Origin: Polaribacter sp.
GTDB lineage: Bacteria; Bacteroidota; Bacteroidia; Flavobacteriales; Flavobacteriaceae
Assembly (NCBI GenBank): GCA_030731695.1
Contig: JANQTK010000172.1
Location: 27,663 to 42,065, forward strand
Direction of reading: 5' to 3'
Length of the DNA: 14,403 nucleotides
Of the stretch, positions 8,002 through 14,403 are shown piece after piece. The notes under the pieces were generated by a model. It worked only from the letters and a program-made list of their open reading frames with translations. It was not told the origin of the DNA and searched no databases. Position numbers and translations under genes: made by a program. The first letter of the stretch is position 1. Every line of letters begins with the position of its first letter.

Positions 8002-8499
8002 ATGAAAAAATTATTTTTTGCATTTACACTTTGTATCAGTTCTTTAGGATTTTCACAACAAGAAATTAAGTTGGATGTTGCTGATGCTTTGATTATAAGA
8101 AGTTTGGAGTTTTCGTATGAAAAATACTTATCAGAAGAATCTTCGATTGGTGTTTCTGCATTGTTCAATTTAGCCAAACAAGATGTTGGTTTTCGATACA
8201 ACGAAAATAGTATGATTACACCATATTATCGTCATTATTTCACTACCAATGCTGAATGGAATTTCTTTGGAGAAGGTTTTGTAGGAATCAATTCTGGAAA
8301 AAAAGAAACTATAAAAGATTCTGGAAATTATGACATTTCATATACTGATGGTGCTCTAGGAGTTGCTGTGGGAATGAAATACATAGCAAAAGGCGGTTTA
8401 GTGATTGATGTTTATGGAGGTTTGGGACGTAATTTATTTGGTTCAGATTCTCCTGTAATTGTTCCGAGGTTGGGTTTGAATGTTGGATGGAGATTTTAA
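8002..8499 (+). CDS. Small outer-membrane beta-barrel protein (DUF3575-like), function unknown
   Basis: The protein has 165 residues from the ATG at 8002. A typical signal peptide starts there (MKKLFFAFTL..., ending around GFSQ). An in-frame ATG 30 bases earlier (7972) would put a polar 10-residue extension ahead of the signal peptide and is less likely. The mature part is made of short amphipathic strands with paired aromatics (YYRHYF, NFFGEGFVGI), a glycine-rich middle (DGALGVAVGMKYIAKGG) and a final strand ending in Trp-Arg-Phe, the terminal Phe being typical of outer-membrane barrels. The pattern resembles small 8-strand barrels such as DUF3575 and the OmpW/OprF-like porin families. I cannot assign a substrate. 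It has its own probable promoter and a strong terminator downstream, so it is probably monocistronic and separate from the efflux operon. Confidence 0.72.
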   Translation: MKKLFFAFTLCISSLGFSQQEIKLDVADALIIRSLEFSYEKYLSEESSIGVSALFNLAKQDVGFRYNENSMITPYYRHYFTTNAEWNFFGEGFVGINSGKKETIKDSGNYDISYTDGALGVAVGMKYIAKGGLVIDVYGGLGRNLFGSDSPVIVPRLGLNVGWRF

Positions 8500-8529
8500 A
8501 AAACTTACATCTTTTAGATAAAAATAATA

Positions 8530-8562
8530 AAAAGCCAAAAACAATGTTTTTGGCTTTTTTTC
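8530..8562 (+). terminator. Intrinsic terminator after the small barrel gene
   Basis: A perfect 14-bp inverted repeat, AAAAAGCCAAAAAC (8530-8543) and GTTTTTGGCTTTTT (8547-8560), surrounds a 3-base loop and runs into T's to 8562. It has the form of a Rho-independent terminator for the + strand. The complementary A tract on the left means it could also work on the other strand. Confidence 0.85.
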
Positions 8563-8597
8563 ATTAATTTTATGGAACAATCAAAAAAATTAATATC

Positions 8598-8801
8598 ATG
8601 AAAAAAAACATGGGTTCAACAGACAAAATCATTCGTAGTTTAATTGCGATAGTGATTGCCGTTTTGTATTTTACAGGAACAATTTCAGGAACTTTAGGAT
8701 TGATTTTACTAATTTTAGGAGGCGTTTTTTTAGCGACAAGTTTCATCAGTTTTTGTCCTTTGTATGCTCCTTTCGGAATTTCAACTTGTAAAACAAAATA
8801 A
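8598..8801 (+). CDS. Small membrane protein, DUF2892 (YgaP-like transmembrane domain)
   Basis: A 67-residue protein. An N-terminal stretch with Asn-Met-Gly and an Asp-Lys-Ile-Ile-Arg motif leads into two hydrophobic helices (about 12-28 and 32-50). The CPLYAPFG motif with Cys53 and a near-terminal Cys64 complete the pattern. This layout is characteristic of DUF2892 proteins, the membrane part found alone or fused to rhodanese domains as in E. coli YgaP. The biochemical role of the stand-alone form is unknown; the two cysteines suggest redox or sulfur chemistry, which is inference only. The start at 8598 is preferred, with a second Met at residue 5. It is isolated between two terminators and converges on glyS. 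An open frame on the opposite strand over the same bases lacks any protein-like features. Confidence 0.8.
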   Translation: MKKNMGSTDKIIRSLIAIVIAVLYFTGTISGTLGLILLILGGVFLATSFISFCPLYAPFGISTCKTK

Positions 8802-8811
8802 GTGATATAAA

Positions 8812-8841
8812 AAAAACGCATCTTTTTCAAGATGCGTTTTT
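8812..8841. terminator. Bidirectional terminator between the DUF2892 gene and glyS
   Basis: The arms AAAAACGCATCTT (8812-8824) and AAGATGCGTTTTT (8829-8841) are perfect complements around a 4-base loop. T-rich ends on both strands let it terminate the + strand DUF2892 gene and the minus-strand glyS, whose stop codon is about 20 bases away. Confidence 0.85.
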
Positions 8842-8860
8842 AATTAATTTCTTATAAAAG

Positions 8861-10402
8861 TTACATTCTTTGTAACCAGGTTTTTACATCAACTTCCGCT
8901 TTTATAATTGCTTTTACATCGGCAATAGCAACTCGTTTTTGCTCCATAGAATCTCTATGTCTTATAGTTACTGAATTGTCTTGCAACGTTTCATGATCCA
9001 CAGTGATACAAAATGGCGTTCCATTAGCATCTTGTCTTCTATAACGTCTTCCAACAGCATCTTTTTCATCATAATCTACGTTAAATTCCCATTTCAAATC
9101 CTCAAAAATTTCACGAGCTATTTCTGGTAAGCCATCTTTTTTAATCAATGGCAAAATAGCCGCTTTGTAAGGTGCTAAAACTGCTGGCAAACGTAAAACC
9201 GTTCTTGAAGTTCCATTTTCTAGCGCTTCTTCTTGCAAAGAATTGGAGAAAACCGCTAAAAACATTCTGTCTAAACCAACAGAAGTTTCTACTACATAAG
9301 GCACATAACTTTTGTTTTCTTCCGGATCAAAATACTGTAATTTTTTTCCAGAATATTGTTCGTGTGCTTTTAAATCGAAATCCGTTCTTGAGTGAATTCC
9401 TTCTAATTCTTTAAATCCAAAAGGAAATTTAAATTCAATATCTGCAGCTGCATCTGCGTAATGTGCTAATTTTTCATGATCGTGAAAACGGTAATTTTCT
9501 GCACCCATTCCTAAACTCAAGTGCCATTGTAAACGCGTTTGTTTCCATTGTTCATACCATTCTTTTTGAGTGCCTGGTTTGATAAAAAACTGCATTTCCA
9601 TTTGTTCAAATTCGCGCATTCTAAAAATAAATTGTCTTGCAACAATCTCATTTCTAAACGCTTTTCCGGTTTGAGCAATTCCAAAAGGAATTTTCATTCT
9701 GCCTGATTTTTGAACATTTAAGAAATTGACAAAAATTCCTTGTGCAGTTTCTGGACGTAAATAAACTTGTGTAGAGTTTTCAGCAGATGCACCAATTTGC
9801 GTTCCAAACATCAAGTTGAATTGCTTTACTTCTGTCCAATTTCTTGAACCAGTTAATGGATCTGCAATTTCCAATTCTTCAATCAATGCTTTTACATCTG
9901 CCAAATCTTCACTTGCCAAAGATTTGCCCATTCTTGATAAAATTGCATTGATTTTTTCTTGATATTCAACAACTCGTTGATTAGTTTTTACAAAAGTTTC
10001 TTTGTCAAAAGCTTCTCCAAAACGTTTCGCCGCTTTTTCAACTTCTTTGTCAATTTTGGCTTCAATTTTGGCGCAATAATCTTCAATTAAAACATCTGCT
10101 CTGTATCGTTTTTTCGAATCTTTATTATCAATTAAAGGATCATTAAAAGCGTCCACATGTCCTGATGCTTTCCAAGTTGTTGGATGCATTAAAATTGCAG
10201 CGTCAATGCCAACAATGTTTTCGTGCATTTGCACCATTGCTTTCCACCAATATTCTCTTATATTTTTTTTAAGCTCAACACCATTTTGAGCGTAATCATA
10301 CACCGCACTTAAACCATCATAAATTTCTGATGATTGAAATACATATCCGTATTCTTTTGCGTGCGATAAAACTTTTTTAAAGTGATCTTCTTGTATTGCC
10401 AT
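8861..10402 (-). CDS. glyS: Glycine--tRNA ligase (alpha2, eukaryotic/archaeal-like class II type)
   Basis: It charges tRNA-Gly with glycine in the cytoplasm. The protein has 513 residues from the ATG at 10402. Landmarks are the N-terminal catalytic region with the GTQIGAS segment (200-206), the signature YLRPETAQG (214-222), motif 2 with FRNE (249-252) followed by RMREFEQME, motif 3 GLDR (376-379) with R379, and a C-terminal anticodon-binding domain from about 403 (LRLPAVLAPYKAAILP... RRYRRQDANGTPFC). This is the single-chain dimeric type used by Bacteroidota and eukaryotes, not the alpha2beta2 GlyQS enzyme. The frame stays open to 10465, but the extra 21 residues (FFLEKNTQTFIF...) look unlike the family. 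They would also lie upstream of the promoter at 10411-10440, so the ATG at 10402 is the right start. The gene is convergent with the DUF2892 gene and divergent from comF. Confidence 0.96.
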   Translation of the reverse strand: MAIQEDHFKKVLSHAKEYGYVFQSSEIYDGLSAVYDYAQNGVELKKNIREYWWKAMVQMHENIVGIDAAILMHPTTWKASGHVDAFNDPLIDNKDSKKRYRADVLIEDYCAKIEAKIDKEVEKAAKRFGEAFDKETFVKTNQRVVEYQEKINAILSRMGKSLASEDLADVKALIEELEIADPLTGSRNWTEVKQFNLMFGTQIGASAENSTQVYLRPETAQGIFVNFLNVQKSGRMKIPFGIAQTGKAFRNEIVARQFIFRMREFEQMEMQFFIKPGTQKEWYEQWKQTRLQWHLSLGMGAENYRFHDHEKLAHYADAAADIEFKFPFGFKELEGIHSRTDFDLKAHEQYSGKKLQYFDPEENKSYVPYVVETSVGLDRMFLAVFSNSLQEEALENGTSRTVLRLPAVLAPYKAAILPLIKKDGLPEIAREIFEDLKWEFNVDYDEKDAVGRRYRRQDANGTPFCITVDHETLQDNSVTIRHRDSMEQKRVAIADVKAIIKAEVDVKTWLQRM

Positions 10403-10410
10403 AATGAGCG

Positions 10411-10440
10411 CAAAGATAAACGTTTGCGTGTTTTTTTCAA
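10411..10440 (-). promoter_or_regulatory. glyS promoter (Bacteroidota sigma-A type)
   Basis: Read on the minus strand, TTG at 10440-10438 is followed by a 19-base spacer and TATCTTTG at 10418-10411. This matches the Bacteroidota housekeeping consensus TTG-N19-TAnnTTTG. Transcription would start about 5-7 bases beyond the -7 element, near 10405, which leaves only a few bases before the ATG at 10402. The glyS transcript is therefore nearly leaderless. Confidence 0.75.
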
Positions 10441-10538
10441 GAAAAAAGTACAGTAGTTTACTCACTTCAAAAAAGTTATGTGCTAAAATTTAAATTTTTG
10501 AAAATAATTAGTACTTTTAAACAAAAAATTGCAAAAAG

Positions 10539-11234
10539 ATGAGAATTCTATACGATTTCATCCATCTTTTCTATCCAAAACTTTGTGGTGTTTGTGAAGA
10601 ACAATTGGTGATGAACGAAAAAATAATTTGTACAGTTTGCAGGCATGATTTGCCTTTGACAAATTTTACAAGTTTTGATAAAAACAGTGTAACACAAACT
10701 TTTTATGGAAGAATTGATATTGAAAAAGGCTATTCATTACTATTTTTTAAAAAAGAAGGTATCACTCAAAAATTAATTCACGAATTAAAATATCGTGGAA
10801 ACGAAGAAATTGGTGAATTTTTTGGAAATTGGCTTGGCGAAATTATTCGAGAAAAAGAAGAATTTAAGGATGTTGACTTTATCATTCCTGTGCCATTACA
10901 TCCTAAAAAACTAAAGCAAAGAGGCTACAATCAAGTAACAAAATTCGGAAAAACACTAACGAATCATTTGAATATTCCGTTTTTAGAAAATGAATTAGTG
11001 AGAGTTTCATCAACTAAAACACAAACCTTTAAAGCTCGTTTTGAACGATTTAGCAATATTGATACTAAATTTTTATTGAAAAATCCTGACGTTTTTACTA
11101 ACAAACATATTTTATTAATTGATGATGTAATTACAACTGGAGCCACTTTAGAATCTTGTGCAAATGTGTTTCAAAAATCAGAAAATTGTAAAATAAGTAT
11201 TTTAACAATGGCAATTGCTGACTTGATGTACTGA
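10539..11234 (+). CDS. comF: ComF/GntX-family phosphoribosyltransferase-like protein
   Basis: A 231-residue protein. It has an N-terminal zinc-ribbon-like four-cysteine site (Cys16, Cys19, Cys31, Cys34) and a type I phosphoribosyltransferase fold. The conserved segment PVPLHPKKLKQRGYNQ lies at 117-132, and the PRPP-binding loop ILLIDDVITTGAT at 191-203 contains Asp195-Asp196. ComF proteins are needed for DNA uptake during natural transformation in several bacteria, and E. coli GntX is a homologue, but the substrate of the PRTase domain is not established. The family assignment is firm and a competence role here is inference, since no other com gene is in the window. The ATG at 10539 follows an A-rich leader, as usual in this phylum. 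The gene is divergent from glyS across 136 bases, and I could not find a convincing promoter for it there. Confidence 0.9.
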   Translation: MRILYDFIHLFYPKLCGVCEEQLVMNEKIICTVCRHDLPLTNFTSFDKNSVTQTFYGRIDIEKGYSLLFFKKEGITQKLIHELKYRGNEEIGEFFGNWLGEIIREKEEFKDVDFIIPVPLHPKKLKQRGYNQVTKFGKTLTNHLNIPFLENELVRVSSTKTQTFKARFERFSNIDTKFLLKNPDVFTNKHILLIDDVITTGATLESCANVFQKSENCKISILTMAIADLMY

Positions 11235-11320
11235 CATTTTTTTCTTTTTAGATAATATTTTAGTTTTTGCATTTAAAATTCCTAGAATAAATCGTTAATT
11301 TGTGTCAAAATTAAGTTTGA

Positions 11321-12937
11321 GTGAAAGCATTTTATAGAATTATTTTTCTTTTTACAATAATCCTTTTTGTGGCTAATTGCGCCAGAACAGGAAGGCCTGA
11401 AGGAGGTCCAAAAGACGAAGATGCACCCTTATTTGTAAATTCTATTCCACCTTACAATACCGTAAAATTTGATAAAAAAGTAGTGAAGTTAAACTTCAAC
11501 GAATTCATTACTTTGAAGGATTTGAACAAACAATTGGTAATTTCTCCTCCAATGAAAAATCCACCTTTAATTTCACCTCAAGGAGCGCCAAGTAAAGAAA
11601 TCAAAATTCAAATTTTAGATACTCTACAAGAAAACACCACTTATATTTTCAACTTTGGAAATGCAGTTCAAGACAATAACGAATCAAATGTTTTAGAGAA
11701 TTTTAAATATGTTTTTTCAACAGGAACATATATTGATTCCTTGTTAACAGCAGGAACCATTAATGATGCCATTTTAAAAGAAATTCCAAGAAACGTAAAT
11801 GTGTTATTGTATCGAATTGATAGTTCGTATAAAGATTCTATCATCTACAAAAAGAAACCAAATTACGTTACAAACACGCTAGATACAACGAATTTTAAGT
11901 TTACAAATGTTAGAGAGGGAAAGTATTTTGCTGTTGCTTTAAAAGAAGAAGTGAGCGATTATATATTCAATCCTAAATTGGATAAAATAGGATTTTTAGC
12001 AGATACCATTCAATTGCCTAAAGACAGTATTTTGATAAAACCAATAACATTATTCAAGGAAGTTCAACCTTATAAATTTGTTAGAGGAAGAGAACTATCT
12101 AAAGGAAAATTGCAATTTGCTTTTGAAGGAAAGCAAACAGATATGAAAATTCAGGTAACATCAAAAGTTCCTGAAAATTTTAAGAGTGTCTCCAAATTCG
12201 AAAAAAATAAAGATTCTCTCAACTATTGGTTTACTCCTTTTGAAACAGATTCTTTGAATTTTATTGTAACTAATGAACTTTTTTCAGATACAGTGACTGT
12301 AAAATTGAGGAAAGAAAAAATGGACTCTTTATCTATTGATATTTCTCCAAAAAACACCTTGAATTTTAGAGATACCATTTTTGTAAATAGCAATCATCCT
12401 ATTTTGCAAATTGACAGTTCTAAAATAAGTTTGGTTGATAAAGATACCTTAGCCGTAAATTTCACAACATTATTTTTGGAAAAAGAAAATAAAATAGCTC
12501 TTATTTTTGACAAAAAACCTTCTGAAAAATATACTTTAACAGCATTGCCTGCCGCATTTCAAGATATTTATTCTTTTAAAAATGATACCATTTCTGTGAA
12601 ATTTGGAACAAAGAAAATAGATGATTATGGAAAAATTACACTAAACGTCAATAACTTCAATAATGAAAACTTGATTGTGGAGTTGCTTTCTGGAAATAAA
12701 CAAGATATTTTGATTGAGCGGCAATTTGTAAACAATTCTAGTAAAATTGTTTTTGATTTGTTAGAACCCAAAAAATACTCCATCAGAATCATTGTTGATA
12801 AAAACAAAAACAATCAATGGGATACAGGAAACTTCCTCAAAAAACAATTTCCTGAGCGAATTATTTATCACGATCAACTTTCTAATTTTGAATTGAGAGC
12901 CAATTTCTTTTTAGAAGAAACGTTTGATGTTGATTAA
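11321..12937 (+). CDS. Ig-like domain lipoprotein (Bacteroidota SbsA-type Ig-like family)
   Basis: The protein has 538 residues. It starts with GTG at 11321, forced by the in-frame TGA immediately before it (11318-11320). A lipoprotein signal covers residues 1-19 (hydrophobic core with Ile, Phe and Leu), and Cys20 is the lipidation site in VANC; Asn at -1 is unusual. The mature part begins RTGRPEGGPKDEDAP, matching the TGGPKD-P opening that recurs in Bacteroidota lipoproteins with an SbsA/Big_5-type Ig domain at about 35-130 (PPYNTVKFDKKVVKLNFNEF... LQENTTYIFNF). The rest is beta-rich with no recognised domain, until a DKNKNNQWDTG loop at 493-503 that resembles a calcium-binding Asp/Asn loop and is, as I recall, typical of the family's C-terminus. 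The family is widespread and of unknown function; a surface or periplasmic structural role is inference. The stop codon is 15 bases from that of the convergent PLP enzyme. Confidence 0.85.
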   Translation: MKAFYRIIFLFTIILFVANCARTGRPEGGPKDEDAPLFVNSIPPYNTVKFDKKVVKLNFNEFITLKDLNKQLVISPPMKNPPLISPQGAPSKEIKIQILDTLQENTTYIFNFGNAVQDNNESNVLENFKYVFSTGTYIDSLLTAGTINDAILKEIPRNVNVLLYRIDSSYKDSIIYKKKPNYVTNTLDTTNFKFTNVREGKYFAVALKEEVSDYIFNPKLDKIGFLADTIQLPKDSILIKPITLFKEVQPYKFVRGRELSKGKLQFAFEGKQTDMKIQVTSKVPENFKSVSKFEKNKDSLNYWFTPFETDSLNFIVTNELFSDTVTVKLRKEKMDSLSIDISPKNTLNFRDTIFVNSNHPILQIDSSKISLVDKDTLAVNFTTLFLEKENKIALIFDKKPSEKYTLTALPAAFQDIYSFKNDTISVKFGTKKIDDYGKITLNVNNFNNENLIVELLSGNKQDILIERQFVNNSSKIVFDLLEPKKYSIRIIVDKNKNNQWDTGNFLKKQFPERIIYHDQLSNFELRANFFLEETFDVD

Positions 12938-12952
12938 AAAATCAGTCTGAAT

Positions 12953-14101
12953 TTACGCATATAAAGCCTGATCCAAATCAGACAATAAATCATCAATATC
13001 CTCAATACCAACACTTAAACGAATCAATGAATCTGTAATTCCGATTTTTAATCGTTCTTTTTCAGGAATAGAAGCGTGTGTCATTGTTGCTGGATGATTC
13101 ACCAAACTTTCAACACCTCCTAAAGATTCTGCTAAGGTAAAAACGTGTGTATTTTCTAAAAATTGAAAAGCAGCAGCTTTGCTAGTATCTTTCAATCGAA
13201 ATGAAACCATTCCTCCAAAATCTTTCATTTGTTTTTTGGCAATGTCATGATTTGGATGCGTTTCAAATCCAGGAAAATAAACTTCTCCAACTTTTGGATG
13301 ATTTTGTAAAAAATGTGCCACAGCTTTTCCATTTTCGCAATGACGCTGCATTCTTATATGCAAGGTTTTGATACCTCTTAACACTAAAAAAGAATCCATT
13401 GGACTGGCAATTGCACCTGCAGCAAACTGAATAAAATGCAAGGATTCAGCTAATTTTTCATCTTTTACCATCAAAGCTCCCATAATCACATCAGAGTGAC
13501 CTCCTAAATATTTTGTGGCAGAATGCATCACAATATCTGCTCCCAAATCTAAAGGTTGTTGTAAATAAGGTGTTGCAAAAGTATTATCAACTGCCACTAA
13601 AATCGTTGAATTTTTTTCTTTTACACGTTTGGTAATTGCTTCAATATCTGCAATTTTCATTAACGGATTTGTAGGTGTTTCTAACCAAACTAATTTTGTT
13701 TTATCAGTAATTGCATTGGTTACATTCTCCACTAAATTCATATCAACAAACGAAAATGTAAGTCCATATTTTTGAAACAATCTTGTAAACATTCTATATG
13801 TTCCTCCATATAAATCATCACCCGCAACAATTTCATCACCCGGATTTAACAAGCGCAACACACAATCAATAGCTGATAATCCAGAAGAAAAAGCCAAACC
13901 ATGTGTACCATTTTCAATCGATGCAAAACTGTTTTCTAAGGCTGTTCTTGTGGGATTTGCACCTCTAGAATATTCATAACCTTGATGAACTCCAGGACTT
14001 GATTGTGCAAAAGTGGATGTTAAAAAAACGGGAGGCATTACAGCACCTGTTGCTGCTTCGTGTTTTTGACCTCCATGAATGGTTTTGGTATTGAATTTCA
14101 T
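12953..14101 (-). CDS. metB: Cystathionine gamma-synthase-type PLP enzyme (Cys/Met metabolism family)
   Basis: A 382-residue fold-type I PLP enzyme of the trans-sulfuration group, close to the usual 380-390. Landmarks are YSRGANPTR (44-52), which supplies Tyr44 and Arg46 to the neighbouring subunit's PLP phosphate; the SSGLSA phosphate loop (72-77); Tyr98 in DLYGG, which stacks on the cofactor; Asp172 in VDNTFATP; the Schiff-base Lys197 in HSATKYLGGHSD; the AESLGGVES segment (324-332) with Glu325; and Arg361, which binds the substrate carboxylate. The Glu before SLGG is the pattern of gamma-synthase and gamma-lyase rather than beta-lyase. Likely reaction: joining cysteine to an activated homoserine on the way to methionine. 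A cystathionine gamma-lyase role cannot be excluded from sequence alone. It starts 21 bases after the stop of the antiporter gene on the same strand, so the two may be co-transcribed. Confidence 0.9.
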   Translation of the reverse strand: MKFNTKTIHGGQKHEAATGAVMPPVFLTSTFAQSSPGVHQGYEYSRGANPTRTALENSFASIENGTHGLAFSSGLSAIDCVLRLLNPGDEIVAGDDLYGGTYRMFTRLFQKYGLTFSFVDMNLVENVTNAITDKTKLVWLETPTNPLMKIADIEAITKRVKEKNSTILVAVDNTFATPYLQQPLDLGADIVMHSATKYLGGHSDVIMGALMVKDEKLAESLHFIQFAAGAIASPMDSFLVLRGIKTLHIRMQRHCENGKAVAHFLQNHPKVGEVYFPGFETHPNHDIAKKQMKDFGGMVSFRLKDTSKAAAFQFLENTHVFTLAESLGGVESLVNHPATMTHASIPEKERLKIGITDSLIRLSVGIEDIDDLLSDLDQALYA

Positions 14102-14122
14102 TGGTAGTATGTGTTGAAATTT

Positions 14123-14403
14123 TTATGAATTAGTATATTTTTTGATGAGTTTTCCAACTGTTAATCCCTGAATTAAAATAGAAAATACAACTACGATATA
14201 GGTAATAACTAGAAATAAATCACGATACATATCGTGCGTTAAACTCAGTGCCAACGCTATTGAAATTCCACCACGTAAACCTCCCCAAGTCATAATGAGA
14301 TTGGTTTTTGGTGCAAATCCTAATTTAGTAGCGTACAATTTTATGGGCAATAAAAGGGAAATATATCTGGCAATCAACAAAAACGGAATTACTATAAATC
14401 CTG
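14123..14403 (-). CDS. Na+/H+ antiporter, CPA1/NhaP type, C-terminal part (5' end outside window)
   Basis: The frame runs off the right edge without a plausible start, and about 93 C-terminal residues are visible. They contain a hydrophobic helix (IARYISLLLPIKLY), the signature TWGGLRGGISIALALSL typical of CPA1 cation/proton antiporters, and a last helix (FLVITYIVVVFSILIQGLTV) followed by a short basic tail. The protein would exchange Na+ or K+ for protons across the inner membrane. The visible C-terminus is short, with no TrkA-C or cyclic-nucleotide domain. The TTG at 14380 is inside the protein and not a start. Confidence 0.88.
   Translation of the reverse strand, partial: GFIVIPFLLIARYISLLLPIKLYATKLGFAPKTNLIMTWGGLRGGISIALALSLTHDMYRDLFLVITYIVVVFSILIQGLTVGKLIKKYTNS

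Noticed and set aside
8570..8830. An 86-codon open frame on the minus strand over the DUF2892 gene
   Set aside because: The + strand frame has the two helices and the CPLY motif of DUF2892. The minus frame crosses a terminator and shows no family features.
10403..10465. 21-residue N-terminal extension of glycyl-tRNA synthetase
   Set aside because: It encodes a Phe-rich stretch not seen at GlyRS N-termini and lies upstream of the expected transcription start.
10494..10520. TTG plus TACTTTTA as a comF promoter
   Set aside because: The spacer is 12 bases instead of about 19 and the -7 element lacks its final G.
11312..11319. TAAGTTTG, a perfect -7 match before the Ig-like lipoprotein
   Set aside because: It ends one base before the GTG start and no TTG lies at the right distance upstream. 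Transcription would start inside the lipoprotein signal sequence.
12931..12944. TGATT-AAAA-AATCA hairpin between convergent genes
   Set aside because: The stem is only 5 bp and AT-rich, with no T tract in the correct position for either strand, so it is not supported as a terminator.
1..14403. CRISPR arrays, insertion sequences, tRNA genes, phage or defence genes
   Set aside because: I looked for direct repeats with regular spacing, transposase motifs, terminal inverted repeats and tRNA-like cloverleaf or T-loop sequences and saw none.

Overview
The window looks like chromosomal DNA from a Bacteroidota member, most likely class Flavobacteriia. The evidence is strong AT-richness with A-rich start regions, a near-consensus Bacteroidota promoter (TTG-N19-TAnnTTTG) in front of glyS, the single-chain alpha2 type of glycyl-tRNA synthetase, a CzcA pump fused to its outer-membrane channel, and a lipoprotein of the Bacteroidota Ig-like type. 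I cannot name the genus. I see no mobile elements, CRISPR arrays, tRNAs or rRNAs.

Left part (1-7910, all + strand). The window opens inside a large outer-membrane beta-barrel protein of unknown function, whose N-terminus lies outside. After a 63-base gap containing a 31-bp imperfect dyad comes a three-gene metal-efflux unit. It consists of a small His-rich exported protein of unknown function (2023-2409), a 1439-residue RND pump/TolC-like channel fusion of the CzcA/CusA class (2476-6795), and the lipoprotein periplasmic adaptor CzcB/CusB (6798-7910), which starts 2 bases after the pump's stop. Together the products would make a tripartite pump moving divalent metal ions from periplasm or cytoplasm out of the cell. 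Active-site residues fit the CzcA/CnrA (Co/Zn/Ni/Cd) class better than the Cu/Ag class.

Middle part (7911-11234). A small outer-membrane beta-barrel (8002-8499) ends at a clear hairpin terminator. A DUF2892-like membrane protein (8598-8801) follows and converges on glyS (minus strand, 8861-10402) across a bidirectional terminator. glyS has a well-placed promoter that makes its mRNA almost leaderless. A ComF-family phosphoribosyltransferase (10539-11234) is divergent from glyS.

Right part (11235-14403). An Ig-like domain lipoprotein (11321-12937, GTG start) converges, with only 15 bases between stop codons, on a cystathionine gamma-synthase-type PLP enzyme (minus strand, 12953-14101). The PLP gene sits just downstream of the C-terminal part of a CPA1-type Na+/H+ antiporter that runs off the right edge.

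The gene content is mostly ordinary. The best lead is the pump-channel junction. An A8 run there holds the two halves in one frame. With one A fewer the pump would end at tandem stops TGA TAA, and the channel would start at an ATG two bases later with an intact signal peptide.
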